Positions 8,170 to 15,184 of a DNA stretch of 22,659 nucleotides are shown here, piece by piece. Below the pieces are notes generated by a model. The model was not told the DNA's origin, made no database searches, and saw nothing but the letters and a program-made list of their open reading frames with translations. Numbering within the stretch: position 1 is the stretch's first letter; each line of letters opens with the position of its first letter. A program made the position numbers and the translations under genes. This stretch comes from an uncultured Rhodobiaceae bacterium (lineage in GTDB: Archaea > Thermoplasmatota > Poseidoniia > Poseidoniales > Poseidoniaceae). The DNA is taken from NCBI GenBank assembly GCA_937911445.1, contig CALDQY010000035.1:1-22659 (forward strand). Reading direction: 5' to 3'.

Positions 8170-9366
8170 TCACTCAACGTGTCGTAGCACTTGGTCACGT
8201 GCAAAGTACTTGGGTCGATAGATTGGAACGCCCTTGCCATTTCGAACAACAACTCGCTCATCGTAGATTTGGGCTCCAATACCTGCAACTCTTGCCCAAC
8301 CGAAGAAGGTCGTGTAGTAACTTGGGTCCTTAAGCCCAACGTGGTGCAACAATGCACCAGATGCGATGTCGACGTTAGCGTTTGGATTGGAGATTTTTGG
8401 ATTTTCTGAAAGGACGCGTGGGGCAACTTCTCGTAGCGTCCGAATAATCTTGAAGTTCTCGTCATCAGGACAAATCTTCTCTCCGAGAGCAAATTGAACA
8501 GTCGCTCGAGGATCTTCTGCTCGAAGGACAGCGTGACCAAAGCCGAAGACTGGTCGTCCGGCTGCAAGTTCTCCGCGAACGAATTGTTCCACCTCATCTG
8601 GATCGGATGTTCCGACGCGTAGAACGAATTCCAAGCATGATTGATTGGCACGACCATGGAGTGGGCCGCTGAGGGCGTTCATTGAACTCGCCATTGCAGA
8701 GTACAAGGTCGCATGTCCGCTTGCAACAGCCTTCCCTACGAATGTCGAGAGGTTGCCACCACCATGATCCATGTGAAGAACAAGGTAAACGGACAGAACA
8801 CGTGCCAACTTCTCTTGGTCGACATCGAGTTGCAAGGTGTGTGTGAATCGCTCGACCATTGACAAACTGGTATCGTCCGCAGGAATGTCATCGGTTCGTC
8901 CTTCACGATATCGGAACAGGAGACCCATCATGCGTGGCATTCGAGCGACGAGATTGAGGGCATCCTCTCTCCAATCGTTCTTGCAATCCCACATGCCGAG
9001 GGATTGGATGCCGATGGCAAGCCAATCCATTGGGTGGCCATCGCGTGGAAGTGCTGAGAAAATAGGATTGAAATCGCCTGGAATGGTTGCCCGCTGGGCA
9101 AGGTCTTGTTTGAAAGCGGAGGACTGTTCAGGCGTTGGCAACTCCTTGTTGTGGAGAAGATAAACAACGTCTTCTGGCTCCATTTCAGCAAGTTCCGCAA
9201 TAGGGTAGCCACAATAATGGACGCCTTCGTTTGGGGTGACAAAAGACGTTCGACAGGTTCCGACTGGAACGCCTCGCATTCCGATGTCAAGATGAGCCTC
9301 AGTCAAGTTGAGCAATTGGTTTGCTTCATCAGTCACAGTCTCACCGTTGTAAGCCAACGCGGTCAT
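8170..9366 (-). CDS. gltA: Citrate synthase, mitochondrial-like type
   Basis: This 398-residue enzyme condenses oxaloacetate with acetyl-CoA to citrate at the entry of the TCA cycle. The catalytic residues of the family are in place: H237 in GPLHG, H278 in GFGHAVLR and D333 in NVDIASG. A further substrate-region His lies in HMDHGGGN (198-205). DHGGGN, LSGPLHGRANQ and FGHAVLRAEDPR resemble the mitochondrial-type subfamily more than the common short archaeal/Gram-positive type, whose equivalent region reads more like DHEFNAST. Upstream, 55 bases separate it from the YkgJ-like gene on the same strand, so read-through from that operon is possible. A TTTATAC lies within about 10 bases of the ATG, too close to act as a TATA box for this start. 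The stop abuts the Rieske gene. Confidence 0.92.
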   Translation of the reverse strand: MTALAYNGETVTDEANQLLNLTEAHLDIGMRGVPVGTCRTSFVTPNEGVHYCGYPIAELAEMEPEDVVYLLHNKELPTPEQSSAFKQDLAQRATIPGDFNPIFSALPRDGHPMDWLAIGIQSLGMWDCKNDWREDALNLVARMPRMMGLLFRYREGRTDDIPADDTSLSMVERFTHTLQLDVDQEKLARVLSVYLVLHMDHGGGNLSTFVGKAVASGHATLYSAMASSMNALSGPLHGRANQSCLEFVLRVGTSDPDEVEQFVRGELAAGRPVFGFGHAVLRAEDPRATVQFALGEKICPDDENFKIIRTLREVAPRVLSENPKISNPNANVDIASGALLHHVGLKDPSYYTTFFGWARVAGIGAQIYDERVVVRNGKGVPIYRPKYFARDQVLRHVE

Positions 9367-9421
9367 TCGTATAAAGGAAAGGACGGAAAGGAATCCGTTA
9401 GGTGTGCGATACTACACCGAA

Positions 9422-9880
9422 TCATGAATCTTGCCACACGCGAAAACCTTGGGTTGATTGTCGATCAGCATGGACATGCAACCGAATCTCATCACCACTG
9501 ATGAGAATCGCATCCTCTGCAGTTAGCCCCGGGCATGTTGCCTTCACTTGTTTCCAAGAGCGCTTGCTGCGCAGATTTTCTGCCCACCATGGAAAGGCTT
9601 TGCACTGCTGTGGACGTACTTGATAGATGCTGCATTGCTTGTTTTCATCGAGGTAGATGCAAATGCCATCGGATTGATTCGACCGGAGAACATAACGACC
9701 GTCCAATGTCGTTGTACAATCCCTCTTCAGAAACTCCTTCACACTCAATCCCGCATGATCGGCGAGGCGTTGCGCATCAGCACGAGACAGGTACACAATG
9801 CCTCCCGGTTCATCGCAACAGCGTCCACAATCTGGTTGACAGGAGAAGTGAACACCTTCGGTCCACCAAGCGCCTCTCAT
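9422..9880 (-). CDS. YkgJ-type cysteine-cluster protein (putative Fe or Zn binding)
   Basis: This 152-residue protein matches the YkgJ/FliB-type CxxxCxxCC family in layout. There is an N-terminal C14-x3-C18-x2-C21-C22 and then C74, C83 and C93 in the typical context ICIYLD...CSIYQVRPQQC, followed by KAFPWW and another Cys at 116. Family members are annotated as putative zinc- or iron-chelating proteins; some relatives are linked to protein N-methylation (FliB). No biochemical role can be assigned here. Its ATG overlaps the stop of the DnaA-like ATPase gene by four bases (ATGA), indicating translational coupling and a shared operon with that gene and the DUF835 gene. The link between a cysteine-cluster protein and this ATPase is unexplained. 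Confidence 0.82.
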   Translation of the reverse strand: MRGAWWTEGVHFSCQPDCGRCCDEPGGIVYLSRADAQRLADHAGLSVKEFLKRDCTTTLDGRYVLRSNQSDGICIYLDENKQCSIYQVRPQQCKAFPWWAENLRSKRSWKQVKATCPGLTAEDAILISGDEIRLHVHADRQSTQGFRVWQDS

Positions 9881-11703
9881 TCTTCTTCACCTAGAAGTCG
9901 AGTCGTTGGTCGAATCGTCGATAAGTGAGCGATTCGAATTTCTTCATCCTCCATTTCGAAGGCTTCCATCGCATCTTCACTTACCAAGCCAAGTTCGTGT
10001 TCAATAACTCTCAATTCATCAACGATATCGATGAGTTCATTGGCGTCGGCATGAGCGGTTCGTTCGAGAAGTTCCTCCATCTTGAACTCTAAGTGACGTA
10101 GGCGAAGATCGTCTCGAACCATCAGTCGCTCACGTTCTGCAAGAGCTTCATCGATGGATGCATCAATTCCTGTGAGTACGTCTGCTGTACGTTCAATGTC
10201 CCGACCACTGACAGTTCCCAATTGATGTGTAAGGTGCCGGTCACGTGAATCTACATCGAGGACGGTTGGTGCTTCTGGCGTCAACTCTTCGAGAGTTGTG
10301 CGCAGGTGCATTTCGAGCAAATCGTTTGCACTGGAAAGATCTTCAGCAGATACTTCCGTAGGTTCCCAATCGTCCTCTTCCATCTCAAGAGCCGTCGTAT
10401 GAAGTTCGATCCCACCTGCATCGACTTCGGTGTAGACAACGTCAGTTGCTCGTTTGAGAATGTCTGAGGCTAAGGAGATGGATGGTTCTGGAATTGCAGC
10501 ATTCCTCGTTACGGACTGCAACGTTCGTCCAGATAGAACTGTGGTGACATCTTCTGGATCAACGATGTTTTCTCCACGCTCATGTGCATCTTTCAGCATT
10601 GAAATCGCTGCTTCAACGCCTCTCCATGATTGACCTGAGTGGCTGAGAAGCTGCATGATGTGTGCATCCTCGAGAAGCATACCGAGCAACGAAGTTTGAT
10701 GCTTAATGTGCAGGGCCAGACTTGCTTCTGAAGCCGGTTGCACCCTTGAAACCGACGCATTGCGCAGCAATTCCCAAATCCGTGAAGATGACCAGTCACG
10801 TGGAGGTGTGCCTGAGGTGCAGAGAACATGGACGCCGAGATTGAGTGCATGGTCAATGAGATGGCCAACTGTTTGTGCATGGTCTTCATGTGCAGCAATG
10901 ACATGAACATCGTCAATCAACAGCAACACCGTCGTTGCGATTGCATCTTGCCAATCATTTGGCAATTGGCCTGCACCAATTATTTCGGTAGCACGAATGA
11001 TACGAACATCACCATCGAAATACCGCAATGCGCTTTGTCCAGTTGCATTGAGGAGGTGACTTTTTCCAACTTCGCTTGCGCCAATGATGATGTGTGGATT
11101 GTGCCGTTCTCCCAAATGGTCGATGATCGATTCACAGACGCTTGTGGCTTGTTCGTTTTCTGGAGTCACCTTCCACTGTTTGAAGGTCTTGCGTTGGCTC
11201 AATTCCAACCGTTGAGGCCAGTGTGTCTGGTTGGATAACGTAGTTGAATGATGCAATCGTTCACCTTGTTTTGGACTAGACATCGTTGTGGGTGTCCTGT
11301 TGGATGGCATCTTGCGTTGCTCATCGAGAATCGATGACCAAATTGGTTGCCCCATTGAAGAGAATCCAATTTTGTCGCCCAAACTTCCCTCGGGGATTGA
11401 TTCGTCGAAACTCCGTTCACGCAAATTCTTCATCCTTGAAACTGGGTGGGAATTTTCCAGTTCAATCGTAGGCTGATATTCGATATCCTCTCCAAACACT
11501 TCTCTGCTGATGGCAGCCATCAGTGGTCGTTCATGAATTGGTTGGGATGGAATGAGACGGCGCTCTGACGACAGAGTGGATGGCTTATTCAGAAGTTGTC
11601 CAAGTTTGGACGGATTCTCTTTGGTTCGCTCCTCTTGCTGTTCAAGACCTGCTTTTGCCTTTTGCAATGCAATGCGCAATCGATTGGTTTTCTCAATGCT
11701 CAT
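9877..11703 (-). CDS. DnaA-like AAA+ ATPase without the DnaA DNA-binding domain
   Basis: This is a 608-residue protein whose middle (about 173-375, bases 10579-11187) reads like DnaA domain III. It opens with FKQWKVTPEN and HNPHIII, matching the segment that leads into the DnaA P-loop. Walker A is GASEVGKS (208-215, K214), Walker B is LLLIDDVH (260-267), the sensor-1 region is CTSGTPPRDW (295-304), a box VII-like arginine lies near 314-320, and the sensor-2 arginine is R361 in WRGVEAA. DnaA domain IV, the helix-turn-helix that binds DnaA boxes, is absent. Instead there is a disordered N-terminal third and an acidic C-terminal region with predicted coiled coil (about 515-580). The gene overlaps both the DUF835 gene and the YkgJ-like gene by four bases. 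Archaeal replication uses Orc1/Cdc6, so this is probably a DnaA-derived or DnaA-like regulator. Its function is unknown. Confidence 0.8.
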   Translation of the reverse strand: MSIEKTNRLRIALQKAKAGLEQQEERTKENPSKLGQLLNKPSTLSSERRLIPSQPIHERPLMAAISREVFGEDIEYQPTIELENSHPVSRMKNLRERSFDESIPEGSLGDKIGFSSMGQPIWSSILDEQRKMPSNRTPTTMSSPKQGERLHHSTTLSNQTHWPQRLELSQRKTFKQWKVTPENEQATSVCESIIDHLGERHNPHIIIGASEVGKSHLLNATGQSALRYFDGDVRIIRATEIIGAGQLPNDWQDAIATTVLLLIDDVHVIAAHEDHAQTVGHLIDHALNLGVHVLCTSGTPPRDWSSSRIWELLRNASVSRVQPASEASLALHIKHQTSLLGMLLEDAHIMQLLSHSGQSWRGVEAAISMLKDAHERGENIVDPEDVTTVLSGRTLQSVTRNAAIPEPSISLASDILKRATDVVYTEVDAGGIELHTTALEMEEDDWEPTEVSAEDLSSANDLLEMHLRTTLEELTPEAPTVLDVDSRDRHLTHQLGTVSGRDIERTADVLTGIDASIDEALAERERLMVRDDLRLRHLEFKMEELLERTAHADANELIDIVDELRVIEHELGLVSEDAMEAFEMEDEEIRIAHLSTIRPTTRLLGEEE

Positions 11704-13370
11704 GCGTCGCCCTCCGGTTCGTGTTCATCAGAAAACCGTTGTTTTGCTGATGCATGCTCACGAGCATGTGGCGATGTCTTTGTGTTGGATTGTTGATGTT
11801 TCGGTGTCGAGACGGCAACCGGTATATGACCCGTCGATTTGATTGGTGGGAATTGAGCAAGTCTTTTCCCTGCTGTCGATGCCACCGCCTGGTCGATACC
11901 TTTCGATGGAAGTGAAGGTTTTGAGGGAGGAAATGCGTGTTCTCTCGATGAAGCCAGTGGAACAAATTGCTTTGCTTTGTTTGAATCAACCGCTCGCAGG
12001 TTTGGAAGCGTTTTGTCATGCTTTGCGGCAGCATCCAACGTACTCCCTTTGCTCAATTGTGGAGTGTGTTTTCGCCGTCGAACAATACGTTGCGGCGTTC
12101 GTGGTTTGCGATCGAGGAGACGCTCCACGTGTTCGTCCATTGTTTCAGGTTCTTCGGTGAACACTTCCTCATCTTCATCCGATTCTTCGGCCCATTCCAT
12201 CATTTTCGATTGAAGCTCTTCATCCACCTTCATCGATTGATGTTCAACTGGTAATGTTGAAGCGGGCTGAAGAACAGTTGGCTCTGAAGCAATGACTGGA
12301 TCATGTGTGTTCTCCTCAAGGTGCTTTCCAAGTGCTGCCTCTTCTTCCTCATCGATTGTTTGGAAGTACGGATGATCTGCTAAGATTTCGACATCCAATA
12401 ACCACGATTGAAGTTGTTCTTTGCTCAAACGCGAACACTCGCGCTCCAATCGAGCTCGTTGCTCTGTTGAGAACGCCTCGAGATTGGAGGTAAGGATGAA
12501 CACATTTCCATTCAAACGTGTCTGGTCGACAATGCTACGAATCATCTCAATGACCCTTTGTTCGCCGTGAATGCCTGATAGGTACTCAATACCCTCCATG
12601 ATCAAAGCGCATTTTTTGTGCTGCTCAAAGAAGGTGTCCACTGTCGTTCGAATCGATTCGAGCGACGGTTCAAGCGTACACTCATGCTCTGTTTCAGATA
12701 GCCAACGATAGTGTTCCAACCCTGTTTTGAGATGATTCTCCATTCGAGGTGGCGACTGCCTTGAGAGAACAAGGAACGGTTCACTCAATTCCTTCAATAA
12801 ATAAGCGAGATGGAATGCATCGTCTGCTTCGATGCTATGTTCCAACCATACCTGGCCACGTTGAAGCATCGTTCCTTGTTGATTTCTCAAGCGTGCTTCA
12901 CTACGACGTCGAAGTGCTTCAGGAACCGATACGCTCGGTTTCAGTTCGGGCAAGCGTTCCTCTCGCTCAATCTTTCGACGAGGTGTGCGAACAGTTGTCC
13001 ACCACATGTCCTCTTTTTTGTCTTCATTTGAATTGACCAATCTTGCGTCGGGGTACTGTGAGAGCGTGCTGGTGTAGGTTGCTTCACTCATTTCATGGAG
13101 GCTCATAGTTGCATCGAGCGTTGAGGCATCAGACTCGATTTCAAGAAGCGCTTCAATGCCCAAACGGTTTTTGTCGGCATTGTGGAATGCTGCTGCAAGG
13201 GTTCCATCAAAGATGAGAAGATGACCAACACGCTCACCCACGTTCGGAATGTTACGAACAATTTGAATGGATCCATTTTGTTCTAGGGTCGCCAACTCTT
13301 GAGCAAGATGTCGCAGAACATCGACGCCTCCACGCCTTGATTCTAATACATCTCCGGGAATAAAATCCAC
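11700..13370 (-). CDS. DUF835 domain protein with long charged, disordered tail
   Basis: This archaeal-type protein has about 556 residues. The N-terminal part (about 2-95) is a small alpha/beta domain, vaguely like the DUF2226 or DUF4388/PATAN domains of signalling proteins; that match is tentative. Residues about 170-312 (bases 12438-12860) fit DUF835: an opening with LSRQSPPR, then ALIMEGIEYLSGIHG, a helix, VFILTSNLEAFS and LERE. After it come an acidic block (about 385-420) and a basic, Ser/Thr/Pro-rich tail to the end. DUF835 proteins are common in Thermoplasmatota and Thermococci, usually in putative signalling contexts; no activity is established. GTG 13370 is chosen because GAGGT lies five bases upstream; the TTG at 13373 is too close to it. 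The gene opens a three-gene operon and overlaps the ATPase gene by four bases. Confidence 0.8.
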   Translation of the reverse strand: MDFIPGDVLESRRGGVDVLRHLAQELATLEQNGSIQIVRNIPNVGERVGHLLIFDGTLAAAFHNADKNRLGIEALLEIESDASTLDATMSLHEMSEATYTSTLSQYPDARLVNSNEDKKEDMWWTTVRTPRRKIEREERLPELKPSVSVPEALRRRSEARLRNQQGTMLQRGQVWLEHSIEADDAFHLAYLLKELSEPFLVLSRQSPPRMENHLKTGLEHYRWLSETEHECTLEPSLESIRTTVDTFFEQHKKCALIMEGIEYLSGIHGEQRVIEMIRSIVDQTRLNGNVFILTSNLEAFSTEQRARLERECSRLSKEQLQSWLLDVEILADHPYFQTIDEEEEAALGKHLEENTHDPVIASEPTVLQPASTLPVEHQSMKVDEELQSKMMEWAEESDEDEEVFTEEPETMDEHVERLLDRKPRTPQRIVRRRKHTPQLSKGSTLDAAAKHDKTLPNLRAVDSNKAKQFVPLASSREHAFPPSKPSLPSKGIDQAVASTAGKRLAQFPPIKSTGHIPVAVSTPKHQQSNTKTSPHAREHASAKQRFSDEHEPEGDA

Positions 13371-13375
13371 CAATT

Positions 13376-13380
13376 ACCTC
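13376..13380 (-). promoter_or_regulatory. Shine-Dalgarno site of the DUF835 gene
   Basis: The minus strand reads GAGGT, a five-base spacer, then GTG at 13370. This spacing excludes the TTG three bases upstream as the start. Confidence 0.5.
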
Positions 13381-13402
13381 ACCCCGTAAGAAGGAAGATT
13401 TG

Positions 13403-13410
13403 CTTTTATC
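13403..13410. promoter_or_regulatory. Shared AT-rich promoter element between the DUF309 and DUF835 genes
   Basis: CTTTTATC on the plus strand is centred about 26 bases before ATG 13432 of the DUF309 gene, giving a leaderless mRNA. Read on the minus strand, the same element (GATAAAAG) would start transcription near 13380, just ahead of the DUF835 Shine-Dalgarno. One element may therefore serve both directions. Spacing was judged by eye. Confidence 0.4.
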
Positions 13411-13431
13411 TTTTGAAGTGTGTGTCCCTTG

Positions 13432-13869
13432 ATGTCAAATGAGAAGCATTTCAATGGTCGATGCTTTCGGCCAACCATGGAGGCAACACCACTTTCTGAA
13501 GACGAAGCGGTTTTGCTCGAACGAGGTCGCCAAGATTTCGACAACGGTCGATTTTGGCATGCACATGAAGCATGGGAAGATCTTTGGAATTCTCTCAAAG
13601 CACGTCATGCCCCGAGAGCTGAAGTCCTCCTTATCCAAGGATTGATCCAAACAGCGGCACTGCTCTACAATCATCAGCGAAAGAAGGTTCGTGGTGTCAC
13701 CAATCAATGGGCGAAATTGACGCCAAAACTTGAGCCATGGGACGTTGCTTGGGGTTTTGATATCGCACAACATGTCAAGAACATCTCTGTGTTTTTTCAC
13801 GATGTTGGTGAATGGCAACAAACCTATGAAAACGTTCGACTTCCAAGAATCGATAAGGAGGGTGAATGA
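13432..13869 (+). CDS. DUF309 family protein
   Basis: This is a small helical protein with the DUF309 signature G-x-F-W-x-A-H-E-x-W-E-x-L-W (NGRFWHAHEAWEDLW) and the second motif LIQGLIQTAALLYNHQ. DUF309 proteins are uncharacterised; the conserved His and Glu residues suggest a buried polar or metal site, but no activity is known. ATG 13432 gives 145 residues and lies about 26 bases after a TATA-like element, so it is chosen. ATG 13477 gives 130 residues and starts closer to the conserved domain. The stop overlaps the next gene's start (ATGA), with GGAGG at 13857-13861 serving that gene, so the two are translationally coupled. It is divergent from the DUF835 operon. Confidence 0.8.
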   Translation: MSNEKHFNGRCFRPTMEATPLSEDEAVLLERGRQDFDNGRFWHAHEAWEDLWNSLKARHAPRAEVLLIQGLIQTAALLYNHQRKKVRGVTNQWAKLTPKLEPWDVAWGFDIAQHVKNISVFFHDVGEWQQTYENVRLPRIDKEGE

Positions 13870-14507
13870 TGACGTTTGAAGAAGGCCTTCCAGATCACTT
13901 CATTATCTTCTCACAAACACCAAAAGCACAAGAACACAGTCGTCGAATCTTTGCTCGCTTCTGCCTCTTCCTTCTTTTACCTCTCCTTGGCATTGTCCTT
14001 GTTGGAGCTTCCTTCCTCAGTCTCATCTTGCTGGGAGTGCTTGTTGGTATTCTCGTTGTGGGCTGGAGCGAGTGGCGGCATTGGCAACGAATTCCATTCG
14101 CTGTCAGCCCCTCGCATCCTATGATGGAACTTGATTCCATCAAACAAGCAGATGTCATGATTCGTCTCCAAGACGGTCGATGGGTTGAGGCCGGTGAAAA
14201 CCGATACAGGCTGATTCAGGACGATTTACTCTCAGGGTTCAACCTCGTCGCGTTGGATGAAGATTACACCATCTTCGGTTTTTTTACAGAGGAGAAAACA
14301 ATTGGTTCTCGTCTTCGAAGAATAATGGCTTTACTGAACCAATCTCTTGCTTTACGAGATGCGCACAATGAGGTTGAAGATGAGATTGAAGATGCTCGAA
14401 AACGAGAATCGATGGATTATGGGTTGCTTGACCGTGATTGGCCAGAAGAGATGGAACTTGAGGATGCTGCAGGTCCAATCGCCAAGAAATTGATGCGTCA
14501 AGAATAG
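13869..14507 (+). CDS. Small membrane protein, two predicted helices, unknown function
   Basis: I do not recognise the family. The protein has about 212 residues. A short N-terminal cytoplasmic part is followed by a hydrophobic hairpin of two helices (about 30-66), then a soluble domain of about 75 residues, and an acidic, helix-forming C-terminal segment (about 160-210) rich in Glu and Asp. GGAGG at 13857-13861 is seven bases before ATG 13869 and four before the alternative ATG 13866. The gene overlaps the DUF309 stop, so it is co-translated with it. A second membrane protein follows 40 bases downstream. The layout suggests a small membrane-anchored scaffold or regulator, but this is only a guess from topology. 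Confidence 0.7.
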   Translation: MTFEEGLPDHFIIFSQTPKAQEHSRRIFARFCLFLLLPLLGIVLVGASFLSLILLGVLVGILVVGWSEWRHWQRIPFAVSPSHPMMELDSIKQADVMIRLQDGRWVEAGENRYRLIQDDLLSGFNLVALDEDYTIFGFFTEEKTIGSRLRRIMALLNQSLALRDAHNEVEDEIEDARKRESMDYGLLDRDWPEEMELEDAAGPIAKKLMRQE

Positions 14508-14518
14508 ACTCTTCGTTG

Positions 14519-14536
14519 ATGCACAGACGGGTGCAT
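14519..14536. other. Short inverted repeat between two membrane-protein genes
   Basis: ATGCAC and GTGCAT form a perfect six-base-pair stem with a six-base loop in the 40-base gap. There is no T-run after it, so a terminator role is not supported. It could be a binding-site palindrome, an RNA hairpin or chance. Confidence 0.3.
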
Positions 14537-14547
14537 TGATAGCCTCA

Positions 14548-15180
14548 ATGTTGCAGCCTACCTTTATGGAACCTCATGTTCGTTGGTCTGAAGTGGTTTC
14601 ACAACTCAAGCCAGAAGATGAAGATCTTCTGTTCGGAACCTCGTTGTCTCGTCGTTTTTCTCGACTCCCACTATGGCTATCCCATCCAGCCAACATTGGC
14701 ATGTTCTACGGATTCCTGATCAGTTTAGCCCTCATTTTCCCGTATATTTTACGATACGATAACCTCAACGAATCGTTTTCGAATTGGTTGTTGTTTTCGG
14801 CTCTGTTTATGACTGCATGCCTCGTGCTTGGATTTGCATCCTTGATTCTCGTCTCCTTTTCGAAACGGATGCCGATGACACCTCCACGCGTCATCCTTTA
14901 TCCCATGCCGTTCGTTGGAATAGCTTTGCTTGGTATGGATTACTCCAATATCCTCGCCATACCGAGTGGACTTTCACTGTTCGTTCTATTGCTTCCAGGT
15001 CCTGCTTACGTGCATTTGTCTTGGGCCCCTCGATGGCGCCTTCTATGTATGATTGATGAGGGTGTCAACCCATTCGAGGCTCCCAAAACATACACGGAAC
15101 CAATCGAAGATTCAGCAGACAGTCTTGCTGGAGAAGATCTCGAACTTCTGGAAGTCGTCGATGCGTTCGAATCCGAATAG
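14548..15180 (+). CDS. Small polytopic membrane protein, about four helices, unknown function
   Basis: I do not recognise the family. From ATG 14548 the protein has 210 residues. A hydrophilic N-terminal segment of about 50 residues is followed by helices near 50-69, 79-103, 114-131 and 134-154, then a short basic patch (WAPRWR) and an acidic C-terminal tail (about 180-210) rich in Glu, Asp and Ser. ATG 14566 is an alternative start; TTG 14536 is less likely. Its acidic tail resembles in composition the tail of the preceding membrane protein, so the two could act together; that is inferred from position and charge only. The stop is four bases from the convergent glycine C-acetyltransferase stop. 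Confidence 0.65.
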   Translation: MLQPTFMEPHVRWSEVVSQLKPEDEDLLFGTSLSRRFSRLPLWLSHPANIGMFYGFLISLALIFPYILRYDNLNESFSNWLLFSALFMTACLVLGFASLILVSFSKRMPMTPPRVILYPMPFVGIALLGMDYSNILAIPSGLSLFVLLLPGPAYVHLSWAPRWRLLCMIDEGVNPFEAPKTYTEPIEDSADSLAGEDLELLEVVDAFESE

Positions 15181-15184
15181 GAAT

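Noticed and set aside
9367..9378. TTTATAC on the minus strand as the citrate synthase TATA box.
   Set aside because: It is within about 10 bases of the ATG, too close for archaeal TATA spacing, and no suitable downstream start keeps the conserved N-terminus.
14519..14536. Hairpin as a transcription terminator between the two membrane-protein genes.
   Set aside because: The stem is only six base pairs with no T-run, and the genes look like one transcription unit.
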